This document shows positions 1-8,614 of a stretch of DNA of 64,000 bases, one piece after another. The DNA lies in NCBI RefSeq assembly GCF_900090315.1, contig NZ_FMHZ01000002.1, positions 2,768,501 through 2,832,500 of the forward strand. Direction: 5' to 3'. How positions within the stretch are numbered: the stretch's first letter is position 1; every line of letters starts with the position of its first letter. The stretch comes from Micromonospora citrea. Its GTDB lineage: Bacteria; Actinomycetota; Actinomycetes; Mycobacteriales; Micromonosporaceae. The position numbers and the translations under genes are program-made. The notes beneath the pieces are model-generated. The model searched no databases. It was not told the origin of the DNA and saw nothing but the letters and a program-made list of their open reading frames with translations.

Positions 1-182
1 GCTGAGCGACGCGCGGCGGGCGGTGCGGCTCGACTCAACGGGCGCACGGCGTGTCTCGCCACCCGGCGGGCTCAGCGGCGGCGGCGCTTGCCATGCTCCG
101 CGCTGTCGAGCTGATGTCGCAGACGATTCAGGCACCGCGCCAACGCGGGACGGCGCGGACGAGCCACGCCCCCACCGATGAT

Positions 183-450
183 GTCGTGGACCGCCCACGC
201 ACCGCGTCGCCGCGTGTCGTCGTGGACCAGCCACGCACCATGCCGGGAGGCCGTGAACCAACCACGTGTCCCGCCGCCGGAGACGCTGTGGGCCATCCAC
301 GCACCGCGCCGGGTGACGTCGTGCGGCAGCCACACCATCCCGCAGGGGATGTCGTGCACCAGCCGCGCACCGCGCCGGGTGACGTCGTGCGGCAGCCACA
401 CCATGCCGCAGGGGATCTCGTGCACCAGCCGCGCACCGCGCCGTCGGGTG
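183..450. repeat. Degenerate ~33-bp tandem repeat
   Basis: About eight diverged units of roughly 33 bp follow each other, most beginning GTCGTG and containing a CCACGCACC-like core. Two adjacent 66-bp blocks (about 315-380 and 381-446) are nearly identical. On the minus strand a frame with no stop runs through the array and continues to about position 72, giving an imperfectly repeated peptide. It has no convincing ribosome site, so I do not call it a gene. Nothing else is recognisable in 1-680 apart from the next repeat. Confidence 0.7.
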
Positions 451-507
451 ATGTCGTAGACGACTCAGCTCCACAGGAGCCGACGGGCGACACCGGCGGT
501 GGGCCGG

Positions 508-669
508 CGCCCGCCGACACGAGAGCGCCCGCCGACACGAGGACGCCCGCCGACACGAGGACGCCCGCCGACACGAGGACGCCCGCCGACACGAGGACGC
601 CCGGCGCTGCGAGAACGCCCGGCGCTGCGAGAACGCCCGGCGTTGCGAGGACGCCCGCCGACGCGACGG
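508..669. repeat. 18-bp tandem repeat, nine units
   Basis: Nine consecutive 18-bp units with consensus CGCCCGCCGACACGAGGA. The first five are almost identical; units six to eight change the middle to GGCGCTGCG or GGCGTTGCG. The array ends 11 bp from the stop codon of the acyl-CoA dehydrogenase, so it forms that gene's 3' flank. The period is a multiple of three, but no start or ribosome site suggests that it is translated. Confidence 0.85.
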
Positions 670-680
670 GGCCCTCGGCC

Positions 681-1877
681 TCAGAGCTTGTACTCCTTGA
701 GCAGGCCCCGGGAGATGATCGTCTTCTGGATCTCCGAGGTGCCCTCGCCGATGAGCAGGAACGGGGCCTCGCGCATGAGCCGCTCGATCTCGTACTCCTT
801 GGAGTAGCCGTAGCCGCCGTGGATGCGGAACGCCTCCTGGACGACCTCGGCGCAGTATTCCGAGGCGAGCAGCTTGGCCATGCCGGCCTCGACGTCGTTG
901 CGCTGGCCGGCGTCCTTGAGGCGGGCGGCGTTGACCATGAGGGCGTGCGCGGCCTCGATCTTGGTGCCCATCTCGGCGAGCTTGAAGGCGACGGCCTGGT
1001 GCCTGGCGAGGGGCTGGCCGAAGGTGTGGCGCTGCTGGGCGTACGCGACGGCGAGTTCGAAGGCGCGGATGGAGATGCCGCAGGCGCGGGCGGCCACGTT
1101 GACCCGGCCGACCTCGATGCCGTCCATCATCTGGTAGAAGCCGCGGCCGACCTTCTCCGCTCCGCCGAGGACGGCGGACTCTCCGACGGTCACGCCGTCG
1201 AGCACCATCTCGGTGGTCTCGACGCCCTTGTAGCCCATCTTGTCGATCTTGCCGGGGATGGTGAGGCCGGGGGCGGTCTCGCCGAAGCCGGGCTCCTTCT
1301 CCAGCAGGAAGGTGCTCATGTTGCCGTAGACCGAGTCGGCGCCGGTGTCGGTCTTGACCAGGGTCGCCACCACCGAGGAGTACGCCCCGTTGGTCAGCCA
1401 CATCTTCTGGCCGTTGATGACGAACCGGTCGCCGTCGCGGACGGCCTTCGTCTTGATCGCCGAGACGTCGGAGCCGCACTCGGGCTCGGACATCGAGAAG
1501 GCGCCGCGCACCTCGCCGGTGGCCATCTTCGGCAGCAGCCGGGCCTTCTGCTCGGCGGAGCCGTGCTGGGAGATCAGGTACGCGACGATGAAGTGGGTGT
1601 TGACGATGCCGGAGATCGACATCCAGCCCCGGGACAGCTCCTCCACCACGAGGGCGTACGTCAGCAGGGACTCGCCGAGCCCGCCGTACTCCTCGTCGAT
1701 GGTGAGGCCGAAGAGGCCCATCTCGCGCATCCCGTCGAGGATGTCGGTCGGGTACTCGTCGGCGTGCTCCAGCCGCTGCGCGTGCGGGATGATCTCCTTG
1801 TCGGCGAACTCCCGGACGGTTTCCAGGATCGACCGCTGCACATCGGTCAGGCCGGGCGTCTGGGCGAGTCGGGCCAT
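681..1877 (-). CDS. Acyl-CoA dehydrogenase
   Basis: A 398-residue FAD enzyme that oxidises acyl-CoA thioesters at the alpha-beta bond. The usual N-terminal helical, middle beta and C-terminal helical domains are all present. Visible marks are FSMSEPECGSD (flavin/substrate loop, about residues 130-140), KMWLTNG, RHTFGQPL, the HGGYGYS segment, and EGTSEIQ near residue 378, whose Glu is the expected catalytic base. The ATG at 1877 gives the standard start of the family. A CoA-ester lyase sits 2.3 kb away on the same strand, and both kinds of enzyme occur in ethylmalonyl-CoA pathway clusters. That makes a methylsuccinyl-CoA-type substrate possible but not shown. The 3' flank is a minisatellite. 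Confidence 0.93.
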   Translation of the reverse strand: MARLAQTPGLTDVQRSILETVREFADKEIIPHAQRLEHADEYPTDILDGMREMGLFGLTIDEEYGGLGESLLTYALVVEELSRGWMSISGIVNTHFIVAYLISQHGSAEQKARLLPKMATGEVRGAFSMSEPECGSDVSAIKTKAVRDGDRFVINGQKMWLTNGAYSSVVATLVKTDTGADSVYGNMSTFLLEKEPGFGETAPGLTIPGKIDKMGYKGVETTEMVLDGVTVGESAVLGGAEKVGRGFYQMMDGIEVGRVNVAARACGISIRAFELAVAYAQQRHTFGQPLARHQAVAFKLAEMGTKIEAAHALMVNAARLKDAGQRNDVEAGMAKLLASEYCAEVVQEAFRIHGGYGYSKEYEIERLMREAPFLLIGEGTSEIQKTIISRGLLKEYKL

Positions 1878-2050
1878 CTCAGCCTCCGGGGGTCGGCGCC
1901 TTACTCATGGGTAACTGAACGCTCGGTCAGTATCGGCCGCCTGGCCGGTGAGGCCAAGGTGACCAGTCCACACAACCGCTGTGAAAAGGTTCACCGCTGC
2001 GGGTAGCGTCCGGCAAGAGGGACGCGATCCGTCACCGGCAGGAGGAGACC

Positions 2051-2578
2051 GTGAGCCAGCCACCGCCGCCGGGCCCGCCCGATCCGGACCGGCCGTCGTC
2101 GCCCTGGGAGCCCCCGCCGGGCCACGACCCGTCGCGGTCCGAGCCGCCGCCGTCGTGGTCCGAACCGCCGTCGTACGGCCCGCCGTCCCAGGAGCAGCCG
2201 TCCTACGAGCAGCCGGCGTACGGGCAGCCGTCCTACGAGCAGCCCGGCGAGCCGCCGCACGGCCAGCAGTGGGGGCACCAGCCCCCGTACACCCCGCAGG
2301 TGCCCTACGGGCAGTACGGCCCGCCATCCGGTCCCCGGCCGGGCGGCACGAACGTGCTGGCCATCCTCTCGCTGGTGCTCGCGTTCGTGTTCTCCCCCGC
2401 CGGCATCGTCCTCGGGCACCTGGCCAAGCGGCAGATCCGCACCACGGGCGAGGAGGGTGACCAGCTCGCCACCTGGGGCCTCGTCCTGAGCTACGCCTTC
2501 ACCGGGCTGGGCCTGCTCGCCTGCTGCGGGTGGATCGCCCTGGTCGTCGTCGCCGGCGACGGCGGCACCAACTACTGA
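2051..2578 (+). CDS. Pro-rich DUF4190 membrane protein
   Basis: 175 residues. Residues 1-95 are a disordered Pro/Gln/Tyr/Ser-rich cytosolic tail with repeated PSYEQP-like units. The rest is a DUF4190 domain: a hydrophobic hairpin beginning NVLAILSLVLAFVF, the conserved GHLAKRQIR turn, and a second hydrophobic segment near the C-terminus. The GTG start follows an AGGAGG sequence. A paralogue lies about 1 kb downstream at 3614 on the same strand, with an SDR gene facing the other way between them. The family is common in actinobacterial membranes and its molecular function is unknown. Confidence 0.85.
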   Translation: MSQPPPPGPPDPDRPSSPWEPPPGHDPSRSEPPPSWSEPPSYGPPSQEQPSYEQPAYGQPSYEQPGEPPHGQQWGHQPPYTPQVPYGQYGPPSGPRPGGTNVLAILSLVLAFVFSPAGIVLGHLAKRQIRTTGEEGDQLATWGLVLSYAFTGLGLLACCGWIALVVVAGDGGTNY

Positions 2579-2588
2579 CGCCGCCGGG

Positions 2589-3344
2589 TCACCGGAACTG
2601 CGCCTCGCGGACGCTGTTGCCGCCGTCCACCACCAGCATCTGCCCGGTGATGTACGACGCGGCCGGCGAGCAGAGGAAGGTGATCGCGGCGGCCACCTCG
2701 TCGGGCGTGCCGGGGCGGCCGACCGGGGTGCCCAGGCCCTGCCTGATCTCCGCGACCGTTGAGGCCGCGGTGTGGATGGTGCCCGGCGCGACGGCGTTCA
2801 CGGTCACCCCGTCGGCGATCATCTCCATCGCCAGCGCCCGGGTCAGCCCCACCACGCCCGCCTTGGCCGCCGCGTACGCCGCCTCGGTCGGCAGCGCGTT
2901 GACCGGCCCGGCGGTGGCCGCGAGGTTGACGATCCGACCCCAGCCCCGCTCGGCCATCCCGCCGATGAAGGCCCGGCTGCACAGGAACGCGGTGGTCAGG
3001 TTCCGGTCGATCTCGCCGCGCCACTCGTCGTAGCTGAGCTGGGCGACCGGGCGCAGCACCTCGGGGCTCGCCCGGCTGGCCAGGCCGGCGTTGTTGACCA
3101 GCACCTCCACGTCGCCGAGCTGCTCGGTGACCGCGTCGGCGAGCGCCCCGACCTCCGACTCGTCGGTGAGGTCCGCGACGAAACCGGTCACGCCCAGCTC
3201 GCTGGCCCGCTCGTGGATGCGCCGGGTGGTGGAGACGATGGCCACCCGGGCGCCGAGGTCGGTCAGCCGGCGGGCCGTCGCGTACCCGATGCCGTCCGCG
3301 CTGCCCGCCCCCGTGACCAGGGCGACCTTCCCGTCGAGCCGCAT
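2589..3344 (-). CDS. SDR oxidoreductase with altered catalytic Ser
   Basis: A classical short-chain dehydrogenase/reductase, close in overall pattern to FabG-type 3-oxoacyl reductases. The Rossmann glycine motif is [10 protein letters not shown], two residues longer than the standard TGxxxGIG. NNAG and the YAAAK pair are present, and the C-terminal GQMLVVDGG is typical. Where a catalytic Ser is expected (pattern NxSS) the sequence reads NLAATAG, so the Ser is Ala with a Thr next to it. I chose the ATG at 3344. An ATG at 3494, preceded by AGGA, would add a 50-residue Arg/Ala/Pro-rich extension and cannot be excluded. The gene converges on the DUF4190 gene at 2051. Confidence 0.85.
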   Translation of the reverse strand: MRLDGKVALVTGAGSADGIGYATARRLTDLGARVAIVSTTRRIHERASELGVTGFVADLTDESEVGALADAVTEQLGDVEVLVNNAGLASRASPEVLRPVAQLSYDEWRGEIDRNLTTAFLCSRAFIGGMAERGWGRIVNLAATAGPVNALPTEAAYAAAKAGVVGLTRALAMEMIADGVTVNAVAPGTIHTAASTVAEIRQGLGTPVGRPGTPDEVAAAITFLCSPAASYITGQMLVVDGGNSVREAQFR

Positions 3345-3613
3345 CGTCACCGGGTCGGGCAGCGGCGCCGGGTCGTCGACGCCGGCGGGACCCGCCGGGG
3401 CGGCGGCGCGGCTGCGCCGGGCCAGCCCGGGACGGCTCGCGTCCCGTCTCGGTCGACTTCCGGAGCGGTCCGCGGCTCGCGCGTCAATCACCATGCCAGG
3501 ATCCTGCCCGCTCACCCGGGCCCGGGCAACGCGGCACACCCGGGCGGCGAGCCCTTGCGTGTGGGAGGGCGTGACTACCCTGACGGGCGCACCCGACCCA
3601 ACGGAGTAGACGA

Positions 3614-4126
3614 ATGACATACCCCCCGCCCTCCGGCGGCTGGAACGACCCGGCGTGGTCGGGCCAGCAGTCGAGCCCGCCCGCCGACCCGGTGAGCGGT
3701 CAGCCCGTGCCCGCCCAGCCCGCCACCGCCGACCCGTACGCCCCGGCGGACCCGTACGCGGGCGGCGACCCGTACGCCGACGTGAAGCAGGCCACGGGCC
3801 AGCCCGCGGTCGCCGGATATCCGCCGCCGGCCTACCCGATGTACGGCTACGCCGCGCCGCAGCGGACCAACGGCATCGCGATCGCCGCCCTGGTGCTCGC
3901 CCTCGTCGGCTTCGCGTCCTGCATCACGGCGCCGGTCGGCGCGATCCTCGGTCACGTCGCGCAGAAGCAGATCCGGCAGACCGGCGAGGGCGGCGAAGGC
4001 ATGGCGAAGGCCGCCATCATCATCGGCTGGATCCTCACCGGCCTGGTCGTGGTGGGCATCATCTTCTACGTGGGGATCATCATCTTCGCGATCAGCCAGG
4101 CGGACAGCGGCAGCAGCAGCTACTGA
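3614..4126 (+). CDS. DUF4190 membrane protein (paralogue)
   Basis: 170 residues with the same architecture as the 2051 gene. The N-terminal tail (1-85) is Pro/Ala/Tyr-rich with ADPYA repeats. It is followed by the DUF4190 hairpin starting [17 protein letters not shown], the [19 protein letters not shown] loop and a second membrane segment. GGAG lies just upstream of the ATG. The divergent SDR gene begins about 270 bp away, so the two share this intergenic space. A hairpin terminator follows the stop. Function unknown; the protein is probably an inner-membrane structural or adaptor protein. Confidence 0.85.
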   Translation: MTYPPPSGGWNDPAWSGQQSSPPADPVSGQPVPAQPATADPYAPADPYAGGDPYADVKQATGQPAVAGYPPPAYPMYGYAAPQRTNGIAIAALVLALVGFASCITAPVGAILGHVAQKQIRQTGEGGEGMAKAAIIIGWILTGLVVVGIIFYVGIIIFAISQADSGSSSY

Positions 4127-4132
4127 ACGACG

Positions 4133-4162
4133 GTGCCGCCCCGGTGTGCACCGGGGCGGCAC
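4133..4162. terminator. Bidirectional hairpin terminator
   Basis: A perfect 14-bp inverted repeat (GTGCCGCCCCGGTG / CACCGGGGCGGCAC) with almost no loop, placed between the stop codons of two convergent genes (DUF4190 and the CoA-ester lyase). It has no T-tract, as is usual in actinobacteria. Confidence 0.75.
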
Positions 4163-4183
4163 GGATCGTCGGTTCCGGCGGGA

Positions 4184-5140
4184 CTACTCCGCCGGCGGGG
4201 TGAAGGACGAGGTCCGGGTCATGCCCGCGGCGCGGCCCTTCGCCGCGACCACGAGGGCCATCTTGCGGGACGCCTCGTCGATCATCTCGTCGCCGAGCAT
4301 CACGGCGCCGAGCCTGCCGCCCGCCTCGGAGGTGTAGTGCTCGTACGCGTCGAGGATCAGCTCGGCGTGGTCGTAGTCGTCCTGGGTCGGCGAGTAGACC
4401 TCGTTCGCGGCGTCGATCTGGCCCGGGTGCAGCACCCACTTGCCGTCGAAGCCGAGCGCCGCCGAGCGCTTGGCCACCTCGCGGAACCCGTCCACGTCGC
4501 GGATCTGCAGGAACGGGCCGTCGATGGCCTGCTTGTCGTGCATCCGCGCGGCCATCAGGATCCGCATGAGGATGTAGTGGTACGGGTCGCCCGGGTAGTC
4601 CGGGATGAGGGCGCCCACCACCAGGGACTTCATGTTGATCGAGGCCATTAAGTCGGCCGGGCCGAAGATGATCGTCTCGACCCGGGGCGAGGCGGCGGCG
4701 ATGGAGTCGATGTTGACCAGGCCGGCGGCGTTCTCGATCTGCGCCTCGATGCCGATCCGGCCGACCTCCAGCCCCAGGGTCTTCTCCAGCTGGGTGAGCG
4801 TCATGTCGAGCCACTGCACCTGGGCCGCGTTCTGCACCTTCGGCAGCATGATGCAGTCGAGGTTGGCGCCGGCGCCCTCGACCACGTCGATGACGTCCCG
4901 GTAGGTCCACGGAGTCGTGAGGTCGTTGACGCGTACGACCCGGGTCTTGCCCGACCAGTCGCCCTCGTTGAGCGCCGCGACGATGTTCTTGCGGGCGTCG
5001 GGCTTTGCCAGCGGGGCGACCGCGTCCTCCAGGTCGAGGAAGACCTGGTCGGCGGGGAGGCCCTGGGCCTTGCCGAGCATCTTGACGCTGGAGCCGGGTA
5101 CCGCGAGGCAGGACCGGCGGGGGCGACCGACTGCGGCCAT
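4184..5140 (-). CDS. HpcH/HpaI family CoA-ester lyase
   Basis: 318 residues, a TIM-barrel lyase of the CitE/malyl-CoA lyase type that cleaves or condenses beta-hydroxyacyl-CoA esters with a divalent metal. Family marks are LAVPGSS near the N-terminus, FLDLEDAV (metal-site acids), VRVND, IGIEAQIENAAGL (metal Glu), FGPADL and KWVLHPGQI. The ATG at 5140 has AAGGAG eight bases upstream, which fixes the start. The divergent SDR gene at 5248 is about 100 bp away. With the acyl-CoA dehydrogenase upstream in the window, beta-methylmalyl/malyl-CoA lyase of the ethylmalonyl-CoA pathway is the best guess. The signature ccr and mutase genes are not in view. Confidence 0.88.
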   Translation of the reverse strand: MAAVGRPRRSCLAVPGSSVKMLGKAQGLPADQVFLDLEDAVAPLAKPDARKNIVAALNEGDWSGKTRVVRVNDLTTPWTYRDVIDVVEGAGANLDCIMLPKVQNAAQVQWLDMTLTQLEKTLGLEVGRIGIEAQIENAAGLVNIDSIAAASPRVETIIFGPADLMASINMKSLVVGALIPDYPGDPYHYILMRILMAARMHDKQAIDGPFLQIRDVDGFREVAKRSAALGFDGKWVLHPGQIDAANEVYSPTQDDYDHAELILDAYEHYTSEAGGRLGAVMLGDEMIDEASRKMALVVAAKGRAAGMTRTSSFTPPAE

Positions 5141-5235
5141 GGATGCGCTCCTTCCAGCGTGCGGCGGGCACGCCGACGCCAACCTGACGAGAATGCGAAG
5201 ACCTGACGAACCCGGAGGGCTTTGTGACGCCACGG

Positions 5236-5241
5236 TAACCT
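5236..5241 (+). promoter_or_regulatory. Probable -10 element, leaderless SDR mRNA
   Basis: TAACCT lies six bases before the GTG start of the SDR gene and there is no ribosome site between them. This is the spacing seen for leaderless actinobacterial transcripts. Confidence 0.45.
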
Positions 5242-5247
5242 CGTGCC

Positions 5248-6093
5248 GTGACCGGGGTGAATGGACCTGTGGAAGATCTCACTGGGCGTCGACTGGTGGT
5301 GGTGACCGGGGCCAGTTCGGGTATCGGGCTGGCGGCCGCCGTCGACCTGGCGCGCCGAAACGACCAGGTGGTACTGGTCGGCCGGGACCCGGCCCGGCTC
5401 CAGGCCGCGGCGGAGCAGGTCCGGGAGGCGTCCGGCGAGCGGCCCGAGCTGTTCCGGGCCGACTTCGCGGTGCTGGACGACGTGCGCCGGCTGGCCGAGA
5501 AGCTGCGGGCCGCGTACGACCGGATCGACGTGCTGGCCAACAACGCCGGCGCGATCGTCCTCCAGCCGCTCACCACCGTCGACGGTTTCGAGCTGTCGAT
5601 CCAGGCCAACCACCTGGCCCCGTTCCTGCTCAGCAACCTGCTGCGGGACCGGATCGGCCGGATGGTGGTGACCGCCTCCGGCGCGCACCGCAGCGGCGTG
5701 CTCGACCCCGGCGACCTGAACGCGCCGCTGCGCCGCTACCGCCCGATGCGCGCGTACGGCACCAGCAAGCAGGCGAACATCCTGTTCACCGCCGAGGCGG
5801 CCCGGCGCTGGCCTGACGTCCCGGCGTACTGCTTCCACCCCGGGGTGGTGCGCACCCGGTTCGGCAACGACAGCCGGCTGGTGGCCGTGGGCATGCGGAT
5901 GCTGCCGTTCCGCAGCCCCGAGAAGGGGGCCGAGACGCTGGTCTGGCTCGCCAACCAGGATCCGTCGCGGCTGCGCACCGGCGGCTACTACGCCGACCGG
6001 CGGCCCCGCCGGCCGCTGCGCAAGGCGGCCGACCCGCAGCTCGCCGCGCGGCTCTGGGCGGCCAGCGCCGAGGCGGTCGGCGTCCCGGCGTGA
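5248..6093 (+). CDS. SDR family oxidoreductase (retinol-dehydrogenase-like)
   Basis: 281 residues. The NAD(P) motif TGASSGIG lies at about residues 20-27, NNAG in mid-sequence, the catalytic Ser in VVTASGAH, and YGTSK supplies the Tyr/Lys pair. The longer C-terminal half, with FHPGVVRTRFG and a variable substrate region, resembles the subgroup annotated as retinol-dehydrogenase-like in actinobacteria. The start is the GTG at 5248, directly behind a TAnnnT element. It is divergent from the CoA-ester lyase. Substrate not predictable. Confidence 0.88.
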   Translation: MTGVNGPVEDLTGRRLVVVTGASSGIGLAAAVDLARRNDQVVLVGRDPARLQAAAEQVREASGERPELFRADFAVLDDVRRLAEKLRAAYDRIDVLANNAGAIVLQPLTTVDGFELSIQANHLAPFLLSNLLRDRIGRMVVTASGAHRSGVLDPGDLNAPLRRYRPMRAYGTSKQANILFTAEAARRWPDVPAYCFHPGVVRTRFGNDSRLVAVGMRMLPFRSPEKGAETLVWLANQDPSRLRTGGYYADRRPRRPLRKAADPQLAARLWAASAEAVGVPA

Positions 6094-6186
6094 GGCACGC
6101 CGACACCGCCCCGGCCCGCAGCGCGCACCGGCCACGCCGGCCTGAGCGGTGTCCCGCGTGATCGCCACGCTGCGATACTTCGCCGC

Positions 6187-6969
6187 ATGACGACGGGGAA
6201 CGACACCGCCACCGCACACGCCCCAGGGGACGCGGCCGGTCGGCCGGCGGACGCCGCTCCCGGCTCGGCCGGCGACACGTTGCGCGTCCTCGGCGCGGAC
6301 CAGGAACTGGCCGCCCGGATCGACGCCGAGCTGACGGCCTTCAACAACCGGGCGACCGGCGCGGACGACGAGGCCGACCTCTCCGTGCGGGTCACCGACG
6401 CCGACGGCGAGATCGTCGCCGGGCTGACCGGCTGGACGTGGGGCGGCTGCGCCGGGATCAACACGATCTGGGTACGCGAGGACCGCCGCGGGAAGGGCTG
6501 GGGCGGCCGGCTGCTGCGCGCCGCCGAGGAGGAGGCCCGCCGGCGCGGCTGCACCCAGATCTCGGTCGCGTCGTTCTCGTTCCAGGCGCCGGAGTTCTAC
6601 CGCCGCAACGGCTACCTGGACACCGGGCGCCGGGAGGGCATCCCCGGCGGCCACGTCGACCACCAGTTCTGGAGGTCGCTGGTCACCGATCCGGCCGCCG
6701 CCGTGCGCGTGGTCGCCCTGGTCGACCTGCCCGAGGTCGAGGCCGGCAGGCGGTACGAGGACGCGGTGCTGGGCCTGCTCGGGCGGCACGGCGGGCGGCT
6801 GGAGCGCCGGCTGCGCACCGGCGACGGGCACGCCGAGGTGCACCTGATCCGGTTCGACACCCGGGACGGCTACGACGCCTTCCTGGCGGATCCGGAGCGG
6901 CTGGCGCTGCGGGAAGCGCTGGGCGACGCCGCGCCCACGGCCCGCGTGCTGGAGGTCCACGAGGCCTGA
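6187..6969 (+). CDS. GNAT acetyltransferase fused to a ferredoxin-like C-terminal domain
   Basis: 260 residues in two parts. Residues about 35-165 are a GNAT N-acetyltransferase domain, with the acetyl-CoA loop RRGKGWGGRLL and the FYRRNGYLDTGRR segment typical of its last strand. Residues about 172-258 form a second small alpha/beta domain (VRVVALVDLPEVEAGRRYED... FDTRDGYDAFLADPER) that resembles DUF1330/dimeric alpha-beta-barrel modules. An Ala/Pro-rich 25-residue tail precedes the GNAT domain. The fusion suggests acetylation of a small molecule sensed or bound by the second domain. The substrate is unknown and the second domain's assignment is weaker than the first. Confidence 0.8.
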   Translation: MTTGNDTATAHAPGDAAGRPADAAPGSAGDTLRVLGADQELAARIDAELTAFNNRATGADDEADLSVRVTDADGEIVAGLTGWTWGGCAGINTIWVREDRRGKGWGGRLLRAAEEEARRRGCTQISVASFSFQAPEFYRRNGYLDTGRREGIPGGHVDHQFWRSLVTDPAAAVRVVALVDLPEVEAGRRYEDAVLGLLGRHGGRLERRLRTGDGHAEVHLIRFDTRDGYDAFLADPERLALREALGDAAPTARVLEVHEA

Positions 6970-7055
6970 CGGCGCGGTGGCCGTGCGAGCCGCAGGCGGC
7001 GCGCGGGCCCGGACGCCCCCTCGTCGGCCCGGCCGCGCGCCGCCACACCCCCACC

Positions 7056-7257
7056 CGGCGCGGACGCCACCACACCCCGCCCGGCGCGGACGCCACCACA
7101 CCCCGCGCGGCGCGGACGCCGCCACACCCGCCCGGCGCGACGCCACCACACCCCGCCCGGCGCGGACGCCGCCACACCCGCCCGGCGCGACGCCGCCTCA
7201 CCCGGCCGGCGCGGGCGCTGCCTCAGCCGGCCGGCGCGGGCGCCGCCTCAGCCGCCG
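7056..7257. repeat. 25-26-bp tandem repeat overlapping a CDS end
   Basis: Eight units of 24-26 bp begin CGGCGCGGACGCC or a close variant, at 7056, 7082, 7108, 7133, 7158, 7183, 7207 and 7232. The last two units run into the 3' end of the next minus-strand gene and contain copies of its TCA stop (reverse complement) with the codons before it. Confidence 0.85.
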
Positions 7258-8614
7258 GGCGCGCACGTCGCCGCCTCCGTCGGACGCCCACCAGCCCGAC
7301 CCCGGCCGCGACCAGCAGGGTCACGCCGGCCAGCCCGAGGGCGACCAGCCAGGACGGCGGCGGGCCGAAGTCGGGCTCGCCCGCCGTCCGGACCGCGCCG
7401 TCGACCGCGAGGTCGGCGGCGACCGAGAGCTCGGTGACGCCGTCCGGGGTGCGCCACAGCACCTCGGGTGCGGCGGCGCCCCGGCGCAGCAGCACCACCT
7501 GGACGGCCACCGTGCCCGGCTCGTGGTAGGGGCTGCTCGCGATGTCGTGCTCGTCCGGGTGGTTGACCGCGTCCGGCCCGGGCACGCCCACCAGCGCGAC
7601 CGCCTCGTCCGCCGACCGCCAGCCGAGCACCTGCAGGAAGGTGGCGGAATCCACCGCCGGGAAGGAGGAGGCGGTCGACCAGGGCGGGACGGCCAGTTGC
7701 CAGCTACGCCGGTAGGTCGGCACCGGGCCGGGGCAGCGCCCGCAGACGGTCCGCAGCACCACGGCCACCGACTGCCCGTCGGGCAGCCACGCGCCCGGCC
7801 CGGCCAGTCGCCCGTCACCCACCGACAGCTTCAGGTAGGGCGCGGCGGTGCCGTCGGCGCCCGCGTCGGCGACCCGGGTCAGCCACACCTCGTTGCGGAC
7901 CTGGACGGCGAGGGCACCCCCGTCCCGGGTCACGGCCGCCCGCCCGGGGTGCACCCACGCGGTGCCGACCGGGACCCGCAACACGTCGGCCCGGCGTTCC
8001 CGGTCGTACAGGCCGACGTGCGGGGTGGCGTAGGTGTTCGGCGGGGTGAAGGTGTCCTCCGCCGCGTAGGCGAGCCGCCTGCCGTCGGGCGCGAAGGCCA
8101 GCGGGTGCCCCCGCACGTCGGCGCCGGTGTGCTCACCCGTGGTCAGGTCGAACAGCCGCCCGCCGGCCCAGACGTACCGGCCGTCCGGGGAGAGCAGCGC
8201 GTCGAAACCGGGCGAGGCCGGGCCGGCGTCCAACCGGCGGTAGCGGTCGGTTCCGGCGGCCACCACCGCCATCCGGGTCTCGTGCCAGTCGCTGCGGACC
8301 GCCGGGCCGCCGAACAGCGCCGCCGCCGGGCCGGGCGGCGATCCCTCGACGGACGCCGTGAACAGTCCCGGCGCGACCAGGCGGGACGGCAGGCCGGGCG
8401 CGTCGACGCGCGAGGCCGCGGGAGCCGGCGGGGCGACCGGGCGCAGCGCGTACCCGACGCTGAGGACCAGCACCAGGACGGCCAGCGCGCCGGCCGCGGC
8501 GGCCCGACGCCCACGGTGCCGGCGCCGCGCGGTGTCGAAGAGATCCTCCGGCACGGTGGCGGCCGGCACGCCGTCGGCCAGTCCGTGCAACGCCGCGGTG
8601 AGTCGCTCGGTCAT
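7223..8614 (-). CDS. Membrane-anchored beta-propeller protein, sigma-factor partner
   Basis: 463 residues. A short cytosolic N-terminus (1-36) leads into a membrane helix (about 37-56), a large extracytoplasmic region with PD40/TolB-like blades (LLSPDGRYVWAGG, FAPDGRRLAYAAE, WLPDGQSVAVV), a second membrane helix near 422-440 and an Arg/Ala-rich tail. Its ATG overlaps the stop of the sigma-factor gene in an ATGA, so the two are translationally coupled. This is the place of an anti-sigma or signal-sensing partner, although no zinc anti-sigma motif is visible. The 3' end merges into a minisatellite, and the last residues (Ala/Pro-rich) are encoded by repeat units. Confidence 0.8.
   Translation of the reverse strand: MTERLTAALHGLADGVPAATVPEDLFDTARRRHRGRRAAAAGALAVLVLVLSVGYALRPVAPPAPAASRVDAPGLPSRLVAPGLFTASVEGSPPGPAAALFGGPAVRSDWHETRMAVVAAGTDRYRRLDAGPASPGFDALLSPDGRYVWAGGRLFDLTTGEHTGADVRGHPLAFAPDGRRLAYAAEDTFTPPNTYATPHVGLYDRERRADVLRVPVGTAWVHPGRAAVTRDGGALAVQVRNEVWLTRVADAGADGTAAPYLKLSVGDGRLAGPGAWLPDGQSVAVVLRTVCGRCPGPVPTYRRSWQLAVPPWSTASSFPAVDSATFLQVLGWRSADEAVALVGVPGPDAVNHPDEHDIASSPYHEPGTVAVQVVLLRRGAAAPEVLWRTPDGVTELSVAADLAVDGAVRTAGEPDFGPPPSWLVALGLAGVTLLVAAGVGLVGVRRRRRRARPAAEAAPAPAG

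Noticed and set aside
72..465. Minus-strand repeat protein with VHDIPCGMVWLPHD-like units
   Set aside because: No ribosome site, no credible start and no relation to a known family. The repeated peptide follows from the DNA repeat.
183..669. Possible CRISPR array
   Set aside because: Units are directly tandem without unique spacers, vary in sequence, and no cas gene is present.
51..2006. A 651-codon plus-strand frame over the repeats and the acyl-CoA dehydrogenase
   Set aside because: It is the antisense shadow of a well-supported dehydrogenase gene, made open by high GC. The N-terminal part is only repeat translation.
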